NCBI GenBank assembly: GCA_016271365.2
Contig: CM028131.1
Coordinates: 173,852,501 to 173,916,500 of the forward strand
Length of the DNA stretch: 64,000 nucleotides
Reading direction: 5' to 3'
From: Neoceratodus forsteri
Taxonomy: Eukaryota > Chordata > Ceratodontiformes > Ceratodontidae
The notes under the pieces are model-generated. The model was given only the letters and a program-made list of their open reading frames with translations, made no database searches and was not told where the DNA came from. Below are positions 22,491-34,369 of this stretch, in pieces. Numbering within the stretch: position 1 is the stretch's first letter; every line of letters starts with the position of its first letter. The position numbers were made by a program, and so were the translations under genes.

Positions 22491-23124
22491 TGCATAGAAA
22501 CTGTGCAACAGACATCTGTAACCCAATTATTTGGGGAATTTTTTTAACCACATTTTCAACATAGGCATTTTGGGACCTCCCCTCATGAACAGTGGCACTG
22601 TGATTTTGTTAAACTGTCCCACAAGTTGATTTCCCAGAGCAACCACACCATTATGTGCCACAGGTGCAAAAACACATTTTGGGCAGGATGTGAAAAATGA
22701 CAGCTGTACTGTTTATAAGGAGGTGTGAAAAAAATGCCAGTGTTGAAAATCTGGCATGAAAATATTGCAAATTTGCGAAGTTACAAAGGTGTGTGGAAAC
22801 TGGGCAATGCACGCTTGTAACACACTCACTTTATGGACTTTCATCACCAAATTTTCAACATAGGCATTTTAGGACCTTCTGCTCATGAACAGCCACCATC
22901 ATTTTTCAGACTGTCCGAACTGATTTATTGTTTAGCATCGCGTATTTTGTGCTGGACGTGGTGAAGACATTTTGGCCAGGATATGTAAAATGACAGCTGT
23001 ACTGTTCATAAGAAGGTATGGAAAAATGCCAATTTTGAAAATCTGGAGTGAAAATATTACAAATTCATGCAGTTATGAGCATGCATGGAAAATGTACAAC
23101 GCACACTCATAAAACAGCCATTTT

Positions 23125-23345
23125 TTGATTTTTTCCACAAAATTTGCAACATAGACTTTTTGAGAACCCCCCTCATGAACAGTGGCACTGTCATTTCGTT
23201 AATCAGTCCCGAAAGGTGATTCCACGCAGTGACTGCAAAATCACCTTTTGGAACAGAATAACGCCATGACAGTGACCGAATTCATGAGGAGGGGTCCCAA
23301 TAACTCCATGTTGAAAATTTGGTGCCAAAATTCACCAAAATGCCT
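23125..23345. repeat. Inverted repeat at the end of the ~300-bp array
   Basis: The last unit turns back on itself. AACCCCCCTCATGAACAGTG near 23,165 pairs with the reverse-complement block ending ATTCATGAGGAGGGGT near 23,296, centred about 23,235 at AAAGGTGATTCCACGC...AAAATCACCTTTT. Confidence 0.7.
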
Positions 23346-23349
23346 GAGA

Positions 23350-24270
23350 TATGCCCTAAAGTTGAAAAAACCCTATTTATGCCATTATATAGCTTACTGG
23401 CATTTCTTCAGTTCGCGATCGGCTTTGAAGAGTGCAGACAGTGTTCCTGGTCCACCTAAGATTGTTAAAGCATGCCCGAGGTAAGTAAGGGATGAGGGGG
23501 TGTCAGGGAGGCAGAGCGCAGAGTGGGTGGGCGAGGCTGGGGCAGGCCACCGACTTGACGAGGGACCGTTTCTGTTTGTAGTTTAAAAAAAAAAAACATT
23601 GAGGACAGTTTTGTTTTACAGGGCATTTGGCATGCTGGGTGGGCTCCCAGCAAGTCACCTGAGTGTTTTGGGTGAGGTGCTGTAGTCAACGGGGATTGGG
23701 CCTCCTTCAGCACATACCTAGGGGACAAGACATGGGGGATTGGGTCCTCTCGCACACAACAAAAAAGCGGGGGGCATTATGCTGATGGGGAGTGGGCTTC
23801 CATTGGCAAATTAAATGGGAAGGGGACTGAAGCTGAAGGGGATTGGGCCCCTGTCAGCAGAAAAGACTGTTTGGGGGCACATGATGCTGGGGGACTAGGT
23901 ACCCTTGACATACACTTTAAATGGGAGGGGCATTATACTGATGGGGAGTGGGCTCCCCCATTGGCAAATGGAGGGTTGGGGTGCTTCTGCGGCGGCAGTC
24001 AGTGCCACCATGTTTATTGAACTGCTTCACCAGGAAAGGCATTCGGAGGTGTTATTGTGCTACTCATGACGAACTTGCCTCTCATTGCAGCAGCACTTTC
24101 CTTAGATCTGGTGGCCACTTTATGTATAGCTGGTGTCAGTGTCTGCATGCTGCCGTATTGGGGAATGAGGAATGCACCTACTGATGCGTGCCCGGCATTC
24201 ACCCACAGTGACCGCACCTCCAAATCTGCTACTAATGCAATATGTTGACTGGTGCTCACACGTGGGCCAA
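23350..24270. other. No recognised gene
   Basis: Contains repeated phrases such as GCATTATGCTGATGGGGAGTG and GGGCTCC (23,770-23,960), a short degenerate repeat of ~160-180 bp. Coding is not supported. Confidence 0.45.
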
Positions 24271-24279
24271 CATAAAAAA

Positions 24280-26881
24280 ATGGAGTCCAATAAGCAGCAT
24301 CAGGGTGTACATGTTAAAACTAGAGCATCAAAATCCCTTGTTTGGGATTTTTTTGTGGAAGATGCAAATGAGGAGTCAGTTGCAATCTGCCAGGTTTGCC
24401 AGGTGCGTGTGAGTCGAGGTAAAAAGGGGAGCCATCTGGGCACAGGGAGACAGCATACACATCTTAAGAATAGGCACATGGCACTGTGGGCTCAGCACAA
24501 GATGGCAGCTAGTACCTGTACCACAGTGGAGCCTTCACCCTCGCATCAACCGTAATCAGCATGTTATCCCCTTCCATGACTGTAGCATCAAGTAGAAAAT
24601 TAAATGCTTGCAGTAGTGATGAAATAACAGCAGAGGATTACTACAGGCATGATGAGGTGGAAGCAGAATGATTTTGAAGTCTTGTCCAGTGGTGGTGAGA
24701 GTAGCAGCTTTGGTGGTGGTGGTGGTGGTCAATGCAGTATGTCTAGGGCAAGTAGTACATCAACCCCTGTTGGTAAATCTGGGAAATAACTGTATTTCTA
24801 GGTTTGTGATCACCTGTGCAACCTCTTCATCACACGTCCACACTCCACTCCCTGCCATTTACAGAGCAGAACCATTTGTCATCACACTCGTGTAAACTGT
24901 TTAAGTCAGCCCACATTACAGAGTGTTATTTCGCATAAGCTGAGGTACCCAACCAATCATACAGTGTCAAGTGAACTTAATGCTGTAGCAGAAATGCTGG
25001 CAATTGATCTTTTGCCCTTCTCCTTTGTGGAGAATTATGGGTTCCTGCAGTTTGCTGCACATGCTTGTCCAAAATGGAAAGTCCCATCCAGGACATACTT
25101 TTCGACCTGTGTTGTCCCAGAGTTGTACCGTACTGTGTCCAACTCAGTAAGACATGCCCTTCAATATTCCTCCTTTTCCATTCATCCATTTAAGTATGGA
25201 TATATGGACAAGTGCCAAAACAGCAGGGAGTTCATATTTGTCTATAACTGCACACTGGGCACAGGTGCCGGGGGTTGTTTGCGCTGTTGGTAGTGTGAAT
25301 AATCAGTGTAGTAAGGTGGAGTGTCGTGGTAGCAATCTTCCAGCAATTCGACAGTATGCAATGATTGCTATACGCAATGTGATCTGTTCACACACTGGTG
25401 AAAACATGTTGGATGTGGTTCTGACTGAAATTGACAAGTGGCTGAACCCCCTGTCCCTGAGAGCTGGGTTCATAGCAAGTGACAATGGGTCAAATGTGGT
25501 GAAATACATCACAAATGGTGGCTTTTTTCGGGTTCCATGCATGGCCCACTGTTTAAATCTTATGGTGCAGGAGTTTTTGCAGCACCCTGATATAAAGGAA
25601 ATGTTGACAGTTGCACAACATATCTGTTCTCACATTTCATGCTCTGCAAAGGCCCGTGACCAGCTTCAGTTGCAGATCCGAAACAGCTTCCCGCAGCACC
25701 GCTTGAAGCTGGAAATGCTCACCTGGTGGAACTCCACTTTATACCTGACAGAGAGGTTGTATGAACAGTACAAAGCCATCTCAGAATATCTTGTCATGTA
25801 CACTAGCCGTGACAATTCCGGGACCTCCATTTCTATGATGACTTAACAATGCACCTCATGGACTCTGTAATAAGAATCTTGAGGCCTTTTGAACATACCA
25901 CACAGGCAGTGAGTGGTGAGTCAGCCTCCATTAGCCAATCAATCTCACTTCTGCGGGTGCTGAGGCAGACATTGGTGAATGTACAGCATAGCTATGATGT
26001 TGCCGGAGACAGTGCTAGCAATGTGTTGCTAAAACACTTGCTGACAGTATTCGACCAGAATCGTCACATCTTGAGCATGCTGGACTCACGATACAAATGT
26101 GGAATTGCCTCAGTACTAGTTGGTGGTCCTGAACTGGTAAAAAATGTCAGTGGGCTTGGTTCATGGGGCACAGAAGTCAACTGTCAAAGTCAGGAAACCT
26201 GAGCAGCATAATCAGGCTGAAGGTGAACCTGGAGGAGTAGTATCAAGCATATCCTATTAGGGGAAGGGGACTGCAGTTCCTGGTGGTCTGTCATCAAAAG
26301 CAACTGGCACTAACCCACTTTGGGAGGCTTTGTCCCAAGTGGGGATTTGTGACATAAATGATTCGGAGAAGCGGATGATGCATCAACCACTGGACTTAAA
26401 GCAGTACAGCTTAACGGCTGAGTCACGTGTCTGAAAACAGGCATCTGTCAATCACCGATAATCCCCTTTTACACTGGAGTAGAAAGGTCAGTGAATGGCC
26501 AGAGCTGACTGGTGTGGCACTGAAGTACCTGACATGCCCAACCTCCAGTGTGAGTGTCGAGAGGGTATTCAGCTGAGCAGGTGCAATAGCTCAGGATCGT
26601 CGTACAAATCTCTCTCCTGCAAATGTTAGTTTGCTGACATTCATAAAAATGAATGAGAGGCACATACCAGCTTAGACTGCAACCTCAGTATTTGTACCCC
26701 GGCATACTCATGGTTTTGCTGATGTTGAAGAAAGGGACCATACTGGTGGCAGTGACAGCATGAAGCAGCCTACCACTGACATAGATGATAACACAATCGA
26801 GAAAGAATTTCCCCGTGTTCCGAATTTAGACATAGAAGACTACGAGGGCAGCTTTCTTTCTGAGGATGATGATGATAAATG
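24280..26881 (+). pseudogene. hAT transposase with BED zinc finger
   Basis: This encodes a decayed hAT-family transposase, which cuts and pastes its own element. The start at 24,280 gives MESNKQHQGVHVKTR. A BED zinc finger follows (CQVCQVRVSRGKK then HTHLKNRH, about 24,388-24,480). The RNase H-like core is visible as LSMDIWTSAKTAGSSYLSI (~25,185) and IASDNGSNVVKYI (~25,475), followed by CMAHCLNLMVQEFL and LTWWNSTLYLTERL. The C-terminal dimerisation region reads KYLTCPTSSVSVERVFS (about 26,525-26,573), immediately followed by an in-frame TGA, and the frame continues as NLSPANVSLLTF. The protein ends with an acidic tail at 26,881. Several further stops and frame changes make it non-functional. 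It is closest in layout to ZBED-like hAT transposases. Confidence 0.88.
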
Positions 26882-28300
26882 ATGATGAGGTTAATGTTGG
26901 CAGGTTTTAACTTAAGTGGTTAAAAGACTGACACATATCTTGTATGTTACATGTTCTCTTTTTCATAAAGTTAAATCACTGTCCCACTCATACTGACTCA
27001 AATTCCATATTTCATGTCATCACATTTATAACACAGAGCACAGTATATCCTGGCCCCCGAATTACCACCACCATAAGACCGCTGTTCGCCACTGCCACCA
27101 CCACCAGATGCAGGAATATGTGAGAGGGAATGTCATCATGTGCCGCAGCTATGACCACCAGCACCCACCACCAGTGTCATTGTGACAATGTTTTTCCATT
27201 ACATTGACCATGCCAAGGCAGAGGGAGTCGAACAGGAGACCACATACATAAGCCACAGGCACAAGGCTTCTTACTATTAAAACTATAAAGTGAGTATGTG
27301 TACTAATATTTTTTATGCTATTTAACTGCCTTTAGCAGTGTGTTTTGTTTTCTGTTGCTTTTCTTTGCTGCAATGGTCAAACACATACGGTCAACTTATT
27401 TTGTTTTTCTACAGGTTAACAACAAATGACTGTCCTTCTCTGAAGGTCTGTATCAATGGTGCAGCAGCAGTACTGTGTGCAGGAACTTATGGAATATCCA
27501 TTTCAATCCATACTGGTAAGTATATCAATTTTATTTCATCTGTTCCTTTTTCATAAGAGTACAACAAATCTGACTGAGGATTCATAAACTTGGTGACATG
27601 TACATCACAAAAAATATTTCATGACATATCATGCACTGTATTCCAAATTTGCAGCTGTGCTGCCATGGCAGTGTTGAAAAAGTTGAACCCAGGTTGTGTT
27701 ACTTGACAAGATGTGGTTTTGAAATGTAACTTGAGTTGAGACCCAGGGACACTGACACAGTGTATTTGTTTGCAAAGCCTGGTACTAAATTAAGTTGTGA
27801 TCTGCTGGTTGCAGTGGGACAGGTTGCTATCTGTGTTAATCCAGATACCCGTGGAACAGCCACGGCTTGAACATAATGTCTTTTTGCTGCAATCAAGTTG
27901 TAATAAGTCTTCATTTCTTTTTTAAGGAAACTTCCAGATGCTTTGTTGTGTCATAGTTGCCTTATCCAAAGAACTTCTTCAGCATCAGCCCTTCCCCCCC
28001 AGGCTGGGGCAGACATGCGACATGCAGAAGTCATTTCAATCGATGACCATGACCATCATTACCGGACCAGAGAAGGATGCAGATGAAATCTGTGAAGAAG
28101 TAACCAAATAATAAACCATTAATGAAATATGCCCCTCCCCAAAAAAAAAATTTACCTTCATTGGCTTGAGAGTATTCCATTTCCAATTGCAATGGCAACA
28201 TTTCTCATCAAGTCCTGGGGGAATATGCACACTAACAGTATGTGATCTGTGATGCAAAACAATACAATAAGTATGTCTATATACGTCAACCCCCCCACCT
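26882..28300. other. No recognised gene
   Basis: Non-coding sequence rich in CCACCA-type words around 27,060-27,180. No terminal inverted repeat matching 19,123 was found here. Confidence 0.45.
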
Positions 28301-28305
28301 AGAAA

Positions 28306-28307
<2 letters not shown>

Positions 28308-28342
<35 letters not shown>
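28308..28342. repeat. (TA)n microsatellite
   Basis: An uninterrupted TA run. Confidence 0.95.
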
Positions 28343-28345
<3 letters not shown>

Positions 28346-28572
28346 TATTTCTATATATATCAACTCACCTAGGCTACTATTAGTGTACACACAAAGGGCA
28401 CCCTTCCATCTGGTTGAGTTGATCGCATCACATTCGTGGGAATCGCAGCACAATTTGGACCAGCAACAGTTCTTGCATGGTCATCATTTCTGATGGAACA
28501 CTGAATGGATTCATTTCATGTTATCCCTCCTTCACACGGTTTGGCAAGACACTGTGCATCATGACATCATCA

Positions 28573-28998
28573 TCACAGAGTATGTAAACTTTCTGGACAC
28601 AAGATAGTTGCATTTTGGGGATGCAGAAAAATTCTGGGGACTCCGTGTGACCACTGTGCACATGAGTGACTGCACAATAAATTCTGGGGGACTTTGCATG
28701 TGGTGTAATGCTCCCATTTCACTTCCTCAATAATTGGAATTTTCGGACACAAAACAGATGCATTTCGGGATGCAGAAAATTCTGGGGACTCTGTGTAACC
28801 ACGTGTGCATGAGTGACTCGTGCAATAAATTTGGAGACTTTGCAAGTGGTGTAACACTCCCATTTCACTTCCTCAGCAGTTGAATTTCTGAATACAAGAC
28901 AGATGCATTTTGGGGATGCAGAAAAATTCTGGGGACTCTGTGTGACCACTGCACACATGAGTGACTGTGCAATAAATTCTGGGGGACTTTGCATGTGG
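28573..28998. repeat. Three-unit tandem repeat, ~147-bp period, left part
   Basis: Units marked by CAAGAYAGTTGCATTTT-like starts at about 28,594, 28,745 and 28,889 share GATGCAGAAAAATTCTGGGG and AACACTCCCATTTCACTTCC. The array is interrupted by the Harbinger element and resumes at 36,630. Confidence 0.88.
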
Positions 28999-29144
28999 GG
29001 CCAGATATTCAAACTGTGCCCAAAAAGTACGCAATAGCAGGAGCAAGCACAAGTCTATTACGCCCATGCACAAGAGACGCGATATTCAAAAACGGAGCAG
29101 GCCAAATTGCGCCTACAGCCGACGACTGAATATCGCACCACCTG

Positions 29145-29295
29145 TGCCATAGCACAACTAGGGAGGGGAAGCTGAGCAGATCTGATGCACCATAGCGCAA
29201 CAAGGGATGTTCAGCTGAGCAATCCAGAGGCGCCATAGCGCAACCAGGGAGCCCCCCAGCTGCAGAACAAAGTAACTGCACAATCAGGGAGGTAG
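29145..29295 (+). repeat. Subterminal 43-bp tandem repeats in Harbinger
   Basis: CATAGCRCAACNAGGGA recurs at 29,148, 29,191 and 29,234, exactly 43 bp apart, with a degenerate fourth copy ending at 29,290. Clustered subterminal repeats commonly bind transposase or its DNA-binding partner; that role is inferred here. Confidence 0.8.
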
Positions 29296-30569
29296 TGGCC
29301 CACCACCCATGCCACAGATGGGCACAGGAACACACAGCAGAACAGACATCGTCCCCCACCCCAAGCACAGCACAACTGGGGAGGGCAGGACAACCACTGG
29401 CCCATGGAGACAAGCAACAATCTCACAGCCTGGCCATGGTGTCCCATCACACCCACTGGCAAGCTGTGACTGGCACATAAGGAGGGCAGACCACCCTGTG
29501 CCACACCATCCCCCCAAGTGCAGAGCACACCCTGCACCGTGACTCCCAGACACCCCCCCCACATAAGCAGTGACCACCACTGCAGGAAACCCCATGCATG
29601 CCACCACCCCCACTGTGTCAATGCAACCCTGTGCACCACAGAACCATGCAAGCCAGCCCCACCACGAGCACCCATCAGTGGGCTGAAGCACATGACAATG
29701 CAACAACGGCAGACACAGTGCCACCATGCACAGTCCCCCCGAGGTACTGCTGAGAGACTGACCATCGTCAGGCAAGAGGTACCCTACATGGGACAGGCGT
29801 GCTCTAGACACACCACCAGTGGTGCAGCACCTGAACAGTATTCCAGTGACACACCCGACCCACCACTGGCCACAACAGCCCAGCAGATCATGTGGTGCAT
29901 GGAAGCATGCACCACACCGGATGCCACACAGGGTATGGACAGACATCCACCCATACCCAAGGGCACACCAACACAGGGACGCAGTGGTGGGGCAACCAAG
30001 CCCCCATTGTGGGCCCACATAAGCCATGTACACACAACCCACAGTCCCCCATGGCACTGGAGTGGACCCGTACACCACCAGTAGTCGCCCAGAGCACAAG
30101 CCACAGACAGTGGGGCACATCCCCTGCAACACACACAAGGCACAGCATGGAGGTGGGACAATGACTGTGGTGCCCACAGTGCCACCCGAGCCAGGTATGC
30201 ACCACACCAGTGACAGGGGCAACCCAGCAAAGTGACGGGTACAGTGTCCGCCCTGCAGGGACTGCCACCACTGACATGCCAGCAGACCGTGCAGGTCACA
30301 GACAGGCATGTGTGTCAGCTGCACGGGCCATGAACGGGCCGATGGGTGCGCCATGGACATAGAGCACGTGTCATGGACCACTGCACACAGTCATCAGTGC
30401 ACAGGAACAACACACACACCACAGACACTGACTGATAGCTACCCCACACCATAGTCACCTCCACACGGACACACACACATACCCATGACTGCACCACCCC
30501 TGATGCCATGCACACCACTGCAGCTGAGCACCTATAGCCCGCTGCAAATCAGAGACCACCACAGTATTC

Positions 30570-30600
30570 ATATCAAAATCAAATGTATTGAAAATATAAC
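30570..30600 (-). terminator. Likely polyadenylation signal of the first Myb-like gene
   Basis: The minus strand reads TTCAATACATTTGATTTTG about 240 bp past the stop codon at 30,828. AATACA looks like a one-base variant of AATAAA in a T-rich context. Confidence 0.4.
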
Positions 30601-30827
30601 AGTCAACTATGTACAAGAATAAAAACTATATACAAGCTTGGGGGACACAAACAAGGTGGGGGTGGGTAGGGAAGGGGTGGACAAATGGGATGGGATAGGA
30701 GAGGTGTGAGGTGGGTCCAGGGGTGAGGGAAGTCAGGGACCGATGGACTCCTATCGGGACCGCCGTTCAGAGACTCCGTGACCTCCTGCCTCTGTGCCTC
30801 CGCAGCACCCCGTCATGTCCAGCCTCC

Positions 30828-31955
30828 TCAAATGTCCAGGGACTTGTGGGCCAGCTGTAGGAGCTCCCTTAAGGTGTCCCAAATGTCCTTGAGATGGTGT
30901 GTACCTAGGACAAGGGAGCACAGTCAATAGGTGTGAATGCACAACCCCATACAGCCTGGCCACTGTGCATGGCATACAGCCATGGGACATACCACTGTGA
31001 TGGTGTGTGACCACCCGCAGTGATCACGTCCACAGGACCTGCCCACCCAGGCGTATACAGCCATGCAGAATGCTGCACACACCCACCGGCCAAGTCATGC
31101 ACAGCACCACCGTGGCCGTTTAGTGACATGGCTATGTGGTGCAAAGGCAGTGGCACAGCCATGCACCTGGTGCACGCATGGACCACCAGTGATGCACACC
31201 CAGACAGGCATTGCCACTGGACAGTGTTGACTGTAACAAGTTGCGTGCATGGCAGTGGTGTCAATGAATGGTGGCCATGCCCCGCTGCCCAACTTGTCAC
31301 ACAGCATGCAATAGTAATCATGGATGTATGGTACTCACCCTCATTGGGCCGGTCAGGTGGGTGGTGATGGCCCTCGCCCCGCCTGGCTGCACTGTCCTCT
31401 CCCCTCCGCTGCTCTACCCACAATCTGCGGAGTTCGTCCGGGCCTGTGGGGAAAAAAAGGAGAGAAGAACATCAGTACATTCCCGAAGCAAAGTCCCCCT
31501 GCCCCAAGGTGTGTGCCCTCCCACCCAGCCAGACCCACCCACCCCACACCCTGTGAACACCGCCATGGCCAATCCCATATGGTCCCTCCCCTATGTGCTG
31601 GACACATACAACACTGTGACCCATATGGATGATAAAAGTGTGTTGAAGGAACCTCTACCTGGATGTGGCACCGTGTCCCTCCTGGCACGTGCCCACAGTT
31701 GGGCCAGTAGCTCTGCCCCTCCTCCACAGGTCACCATAGTGGTGCCTGCACTGGTCTGCACCGCCCCCATCCAGTGGCCTCTTCCAGGGTAGTGGCCACC
31801 TCCTGCAACACCTTGGTCCTGGCCCTGTCCAGGGGAGCCTCCCGGAAGAGAGGCCCATGGTGTGGCTCTACAATTGCCACCAGATTGGCGAGCTCACTTG
31901 CTGTCCACTGTGCTGCCCATCTGCGCGCTATCCTAGCCGCTATAGTAGGCAATAT
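30828..31955 (-). pseudogene. Harbinger gene A: second Myb/SANT-like protein, three exons
   Basis: The minus strand encodes a SANT/Myb-like DNA-binding region: QWTASELANLVAIVEPHHG, then LFREAPLDRARTKVLQEVA, then (after a frame change) ELLAQLWARARRDTV. The spacing of W, LV, LF and the late W/RR resembles Myb/SANT domains of Harbinger accessory proteins. Likely exons are 31,955-31,659, 31,443-31,339 and 30,904-30,828. The second acceptor has a clear pyrimidine tract (TTCTTCTCTCCTTTTTTTCC), the second donor is GTGAGT, and the third exon ends LKDIWDTLRELLQLAHKSLD with a coiled-coil look. In-frame there is TAG and then no ATG before the domain; an ATA sits where a start would be expected. Its partner genes are at 32,696 and 34,926. 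Confidence 0.55.
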
Positions 31956-32099
31956 GGCGCTCTACAGTGTGGCTCCCCACGTGCAGATGCTGTGCAGTAC
32001 AGCGCTGCCATTCCCTATTGTGCTGTTACCGAACAGCGCGATAGAGGTGCACCCATGCCTGACCCATGGCGCCTAGGGGTCAAAGGTTGGACACAGAGT

Positions 32100-32540
32100 C
32101 AGGGTCTCTGGCGCAAGGCCACGCACAGTACCATTGTTGACAAAGCATGTAGCATGATTGGCTGCCAGTGTGCCAGCGCCATAGCAGACTACTGAGCAGT
32201 TGGGCCATTGGCCTATGATGGCCCAGTGCCACAGCGCCATGTAGTGACCATCGCTATAGTGCCACTGGCACAATGGTGGCCATGCCCTGCATTGCCTACC
32301 ATGCACAGCACTACATCAGCACAGCAGATGCCCGCGTCCAGCAACCGGGCATGCGCGGTGAGGTGTACTACGTATGTCACAGGACTGCACCATTGGATCA
32401 GCACGCTCAACACAATTGCACAAGCGCAAAGTGCGATATTCAGCCATCATATGCAAATCATCTAATCAGCCATTCAATGGCGCAGCACTGCAATTTGCAT
32501 CTACTTAAAGTTGCTCCTCGCCTCATTTGCATGGATTAGC
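32100..32540. promoter_or_regulatory. Divergent promoter region between the two Myb-like genes
   Basis: This lies between the 5' ends of gene A (minus) and gene B (plus). It contains repeated GCGCCATAG / CTATAGTGCC-type motifs that also occur in the subterminal regions, suggesting shared binding sites. The assignment is by position. Confidence 0.4.
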
Positions 32541-32549
32541 GTATAAAGG
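32541..32549 (+). promoter_or_regulatory. TATA box candidate for Harbinger gene B
   Basis: GTATAAAGG lies about 155 bp upstream of the ATG at 32,696. A donor GTGAGT near 32,600 and an acceptor TTCTTACAG at about 32,686 suggest a short 5' UTR intron between it and the start. Confidence 0.5.
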
Positions 32550-32695
32550 TGCGACAATGTGCTGCAGTGGCCATAGTCGGTTACTGCAGTTTATTGGTGA
32601 GTTGCATGCTGTTTGGCAGTGTGGACTGTGGATTCAGGGACATGCATGGGACTGCACAGTCACAGGTAACAACTGCCATTCTTACAGGCTACATA

Positions 32696-34366
32696 ATGAC
32701 CGAGCAGGTTGTTGGAGAGGAGGAAAACAGTGGTGGGAGGAGGAGGAGGCCGAACTTTACAAAGGTTAAAACCAAGGCCCTGTTCAGGCCTACCTGGATC
32801 AAGAGCCACTGTTCAGTGGACGGCGGAAACCCTCAGGCCTGTGCTGCTGCATGGGAGGAGGTGGCACATACCGTGAACCTGCATGGCAGCCACCAGCCGC
32901 CCGCAGAAGTGAAGAAGATGTGCACGGACAGGAGGAGGGTAAAGGAGAGGTGGCTGCCATCAGGGCAGCACATGCTGCAACAGGTGGAGGACAGCCGGAG
33001 GTGGTACAGCTGACCCCAGCGGAGGAGAGGCTTGCTGGAAGCATGCAGCGCAGTGCCATTGAGGGTGTTCTGGGTGGTGGCTTCCAGACAGGTGGTGGCC
33101 CATCACTGCATGGTAAGTCATGGTCTGTCTATGGGGGCAGGGTAGGTCACACACACTAACGTGACTTTGCTTTCCCTTACAGATCCTGAGCATCTGCATG
33201 GGTCAGTGGTGGTGGGCCTGTCCATTGCGGACAGTCAGATGGAGCCGGAGGTGGGACCATCCACCTCCACAGGTATATGTGGAGCATTGCGACAGTGGGG
33301 CCGCCTGGCTGTCCACACTGATGTCATTGTAACAGGTGTGGAGGAAGCTCTGCCTGTGTCCCAGCATGCTGGTGTCCACAGATGCCAGCACGCTGTGGCT
33401 GTGGCCGGGGCAGAGTCTGGCACCAGTGATGATGACACGACCATCATGGGCAGTGACACGTGGGTGCCATGGGATGGCCACACAGCAGGGCAATTTGCTC
33501 CCATGGCTGTGGGTGGTGCTGCCATGGAGGCATGCATGTCAGTACAGTCCCAGGCTGTGCCTGTCAGCACCAGTGGGGCAGCACTGGTGTCTGTTCAGGA
33601 CAGTGGGACTGTTGTGGCCACTGCGGTGGCACCACTGAGCCCTGGGGTGCGGCAGCCAGATGGGCAGCATCAGCAGTCGCCCAATGGGCTTGGGGGTACA
33701 GGGTTCAGCGGCGGCATCTGTGCACCACCTGTGGATATGCCCAGACCTGGTCCTGTTGTGCAGCACCCACCCTCAAAGGGTGCTGAACAGCAGGGCCTTG
33801 CACACCCTGAGGGACAGGATGCCGAGGAGGCTGATGACCTCTTGGATGAGCACACCTGCCTACTGCGAGCATTGGTCCAGCAGCAGATGCGGCTTGCAAC
33901 GTCCATGGATGCACTGTGTGTGGCTCTGGAGTGGGCAGAGGAGCATCGCAGCAGGGACACCGCACTGATCCTGGCAGGAATGGACCATTTGTGGGAGGAT
34001 GTGACCGCTGCCATTGACAGGCATGCACAGGCATTCATTGCTGTCATGGCCACAATGGGCACACAGTCAGGTGCCCATGCATCGCAGACACCATGCAGTG
34101 CACTATCCACCCCCTGTTCCCGGCATCGTGTGACTCCCACCCTGTCAACACTGGGTTCAGCAGTGGGCATCCCGAGCACTCCTGGTGCAAGCATGTTCAG
34201 TGTGCTGCAGACCCCTGCACGAGCACAGTCGCATTCATGCAGTGAAACCTCTGGGGGACCATCGGTGCCACTCCATGAGGCCAGTGGTCAGCCTGCCAGT
34301 GCTGGTGGGTCTCGGTGGGGCCACCCATGCATCCGTGGTGGCCGTGGCACTGTGTTGCTTGACTGA
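32696..34366 (+). pseudogene. Harbinger gene B: Myb/SANT-like protein, two coding exons
   Basis: This encodes the Myb-like partner that in vertebrate Harbinger elements binds transposon ends and helps bring the transposase to DNA. The ATG at 32,696 follows an acceptor-like TTCTTACAG. The SANT-like domain contains RRRRPNFTKVKTKALF, AAAWEEVAHTVNLHG and AEVKKMCTDRRRVKERW (about 32,735-32,960). One frame change follows near 32,930-32,960, then AAIRAAHAATGGGQ and LTPAEERLAGSM, typical of the linker in this family. A 70-bp intron (33,113 GTAAGT to 33,182 TTACAG) joins codons in phase. Exon 2 (33,183-34,366) ends with an acidic, Leu/Gln-rich probable coiled coil, EEADDLLDEHTCLLRALVQQ. The stop is at 34,366. 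Confidence 0.75.
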
Positions 34367-34369
34367 CCT

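Larger units (their letters stand above)
21480..23345. repeat. Tandem array of ~300-bp units
   Basis: Units start at TTTTCAACATAG-like positions 21,498, 22,552, 22,851 and 23,142 and share CTCATGAACAGTGGCAC, TTTTGGGCAGGATGTG and GACAGCTGTACTGTT blocks. Spacing is 291-299 bp, and ~284 bp between the first two once the CR1 insert is removed. The units are diverged, so the array is old. Confidence 0.85.

Noticed and set aside
28573..28998. CRISPR-like array
   Set aside because: The repeats are ~147 bp long, diverged and contiguous, with no repeat-spacer pattern, and the DNA is eukaryotic.
29284..30381. A 365-codon open frame on the minus strand
   Set aside because: The product is extremely Cys/Gly/Val/Trp-rich with no domain, overlaps long open frames in other phases, and lies in CA/TG-biased DNA with few stop codons. 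It looks like a composition artefact inside the Harbinger element.
33203..34194. Long minus-strand open frames opposite Harbinger gene B
   Set aside because: They are shadows of the plus-strand exon, which has SANT-family sequence upstream, good splice sites and a sensible coiled-coil end.
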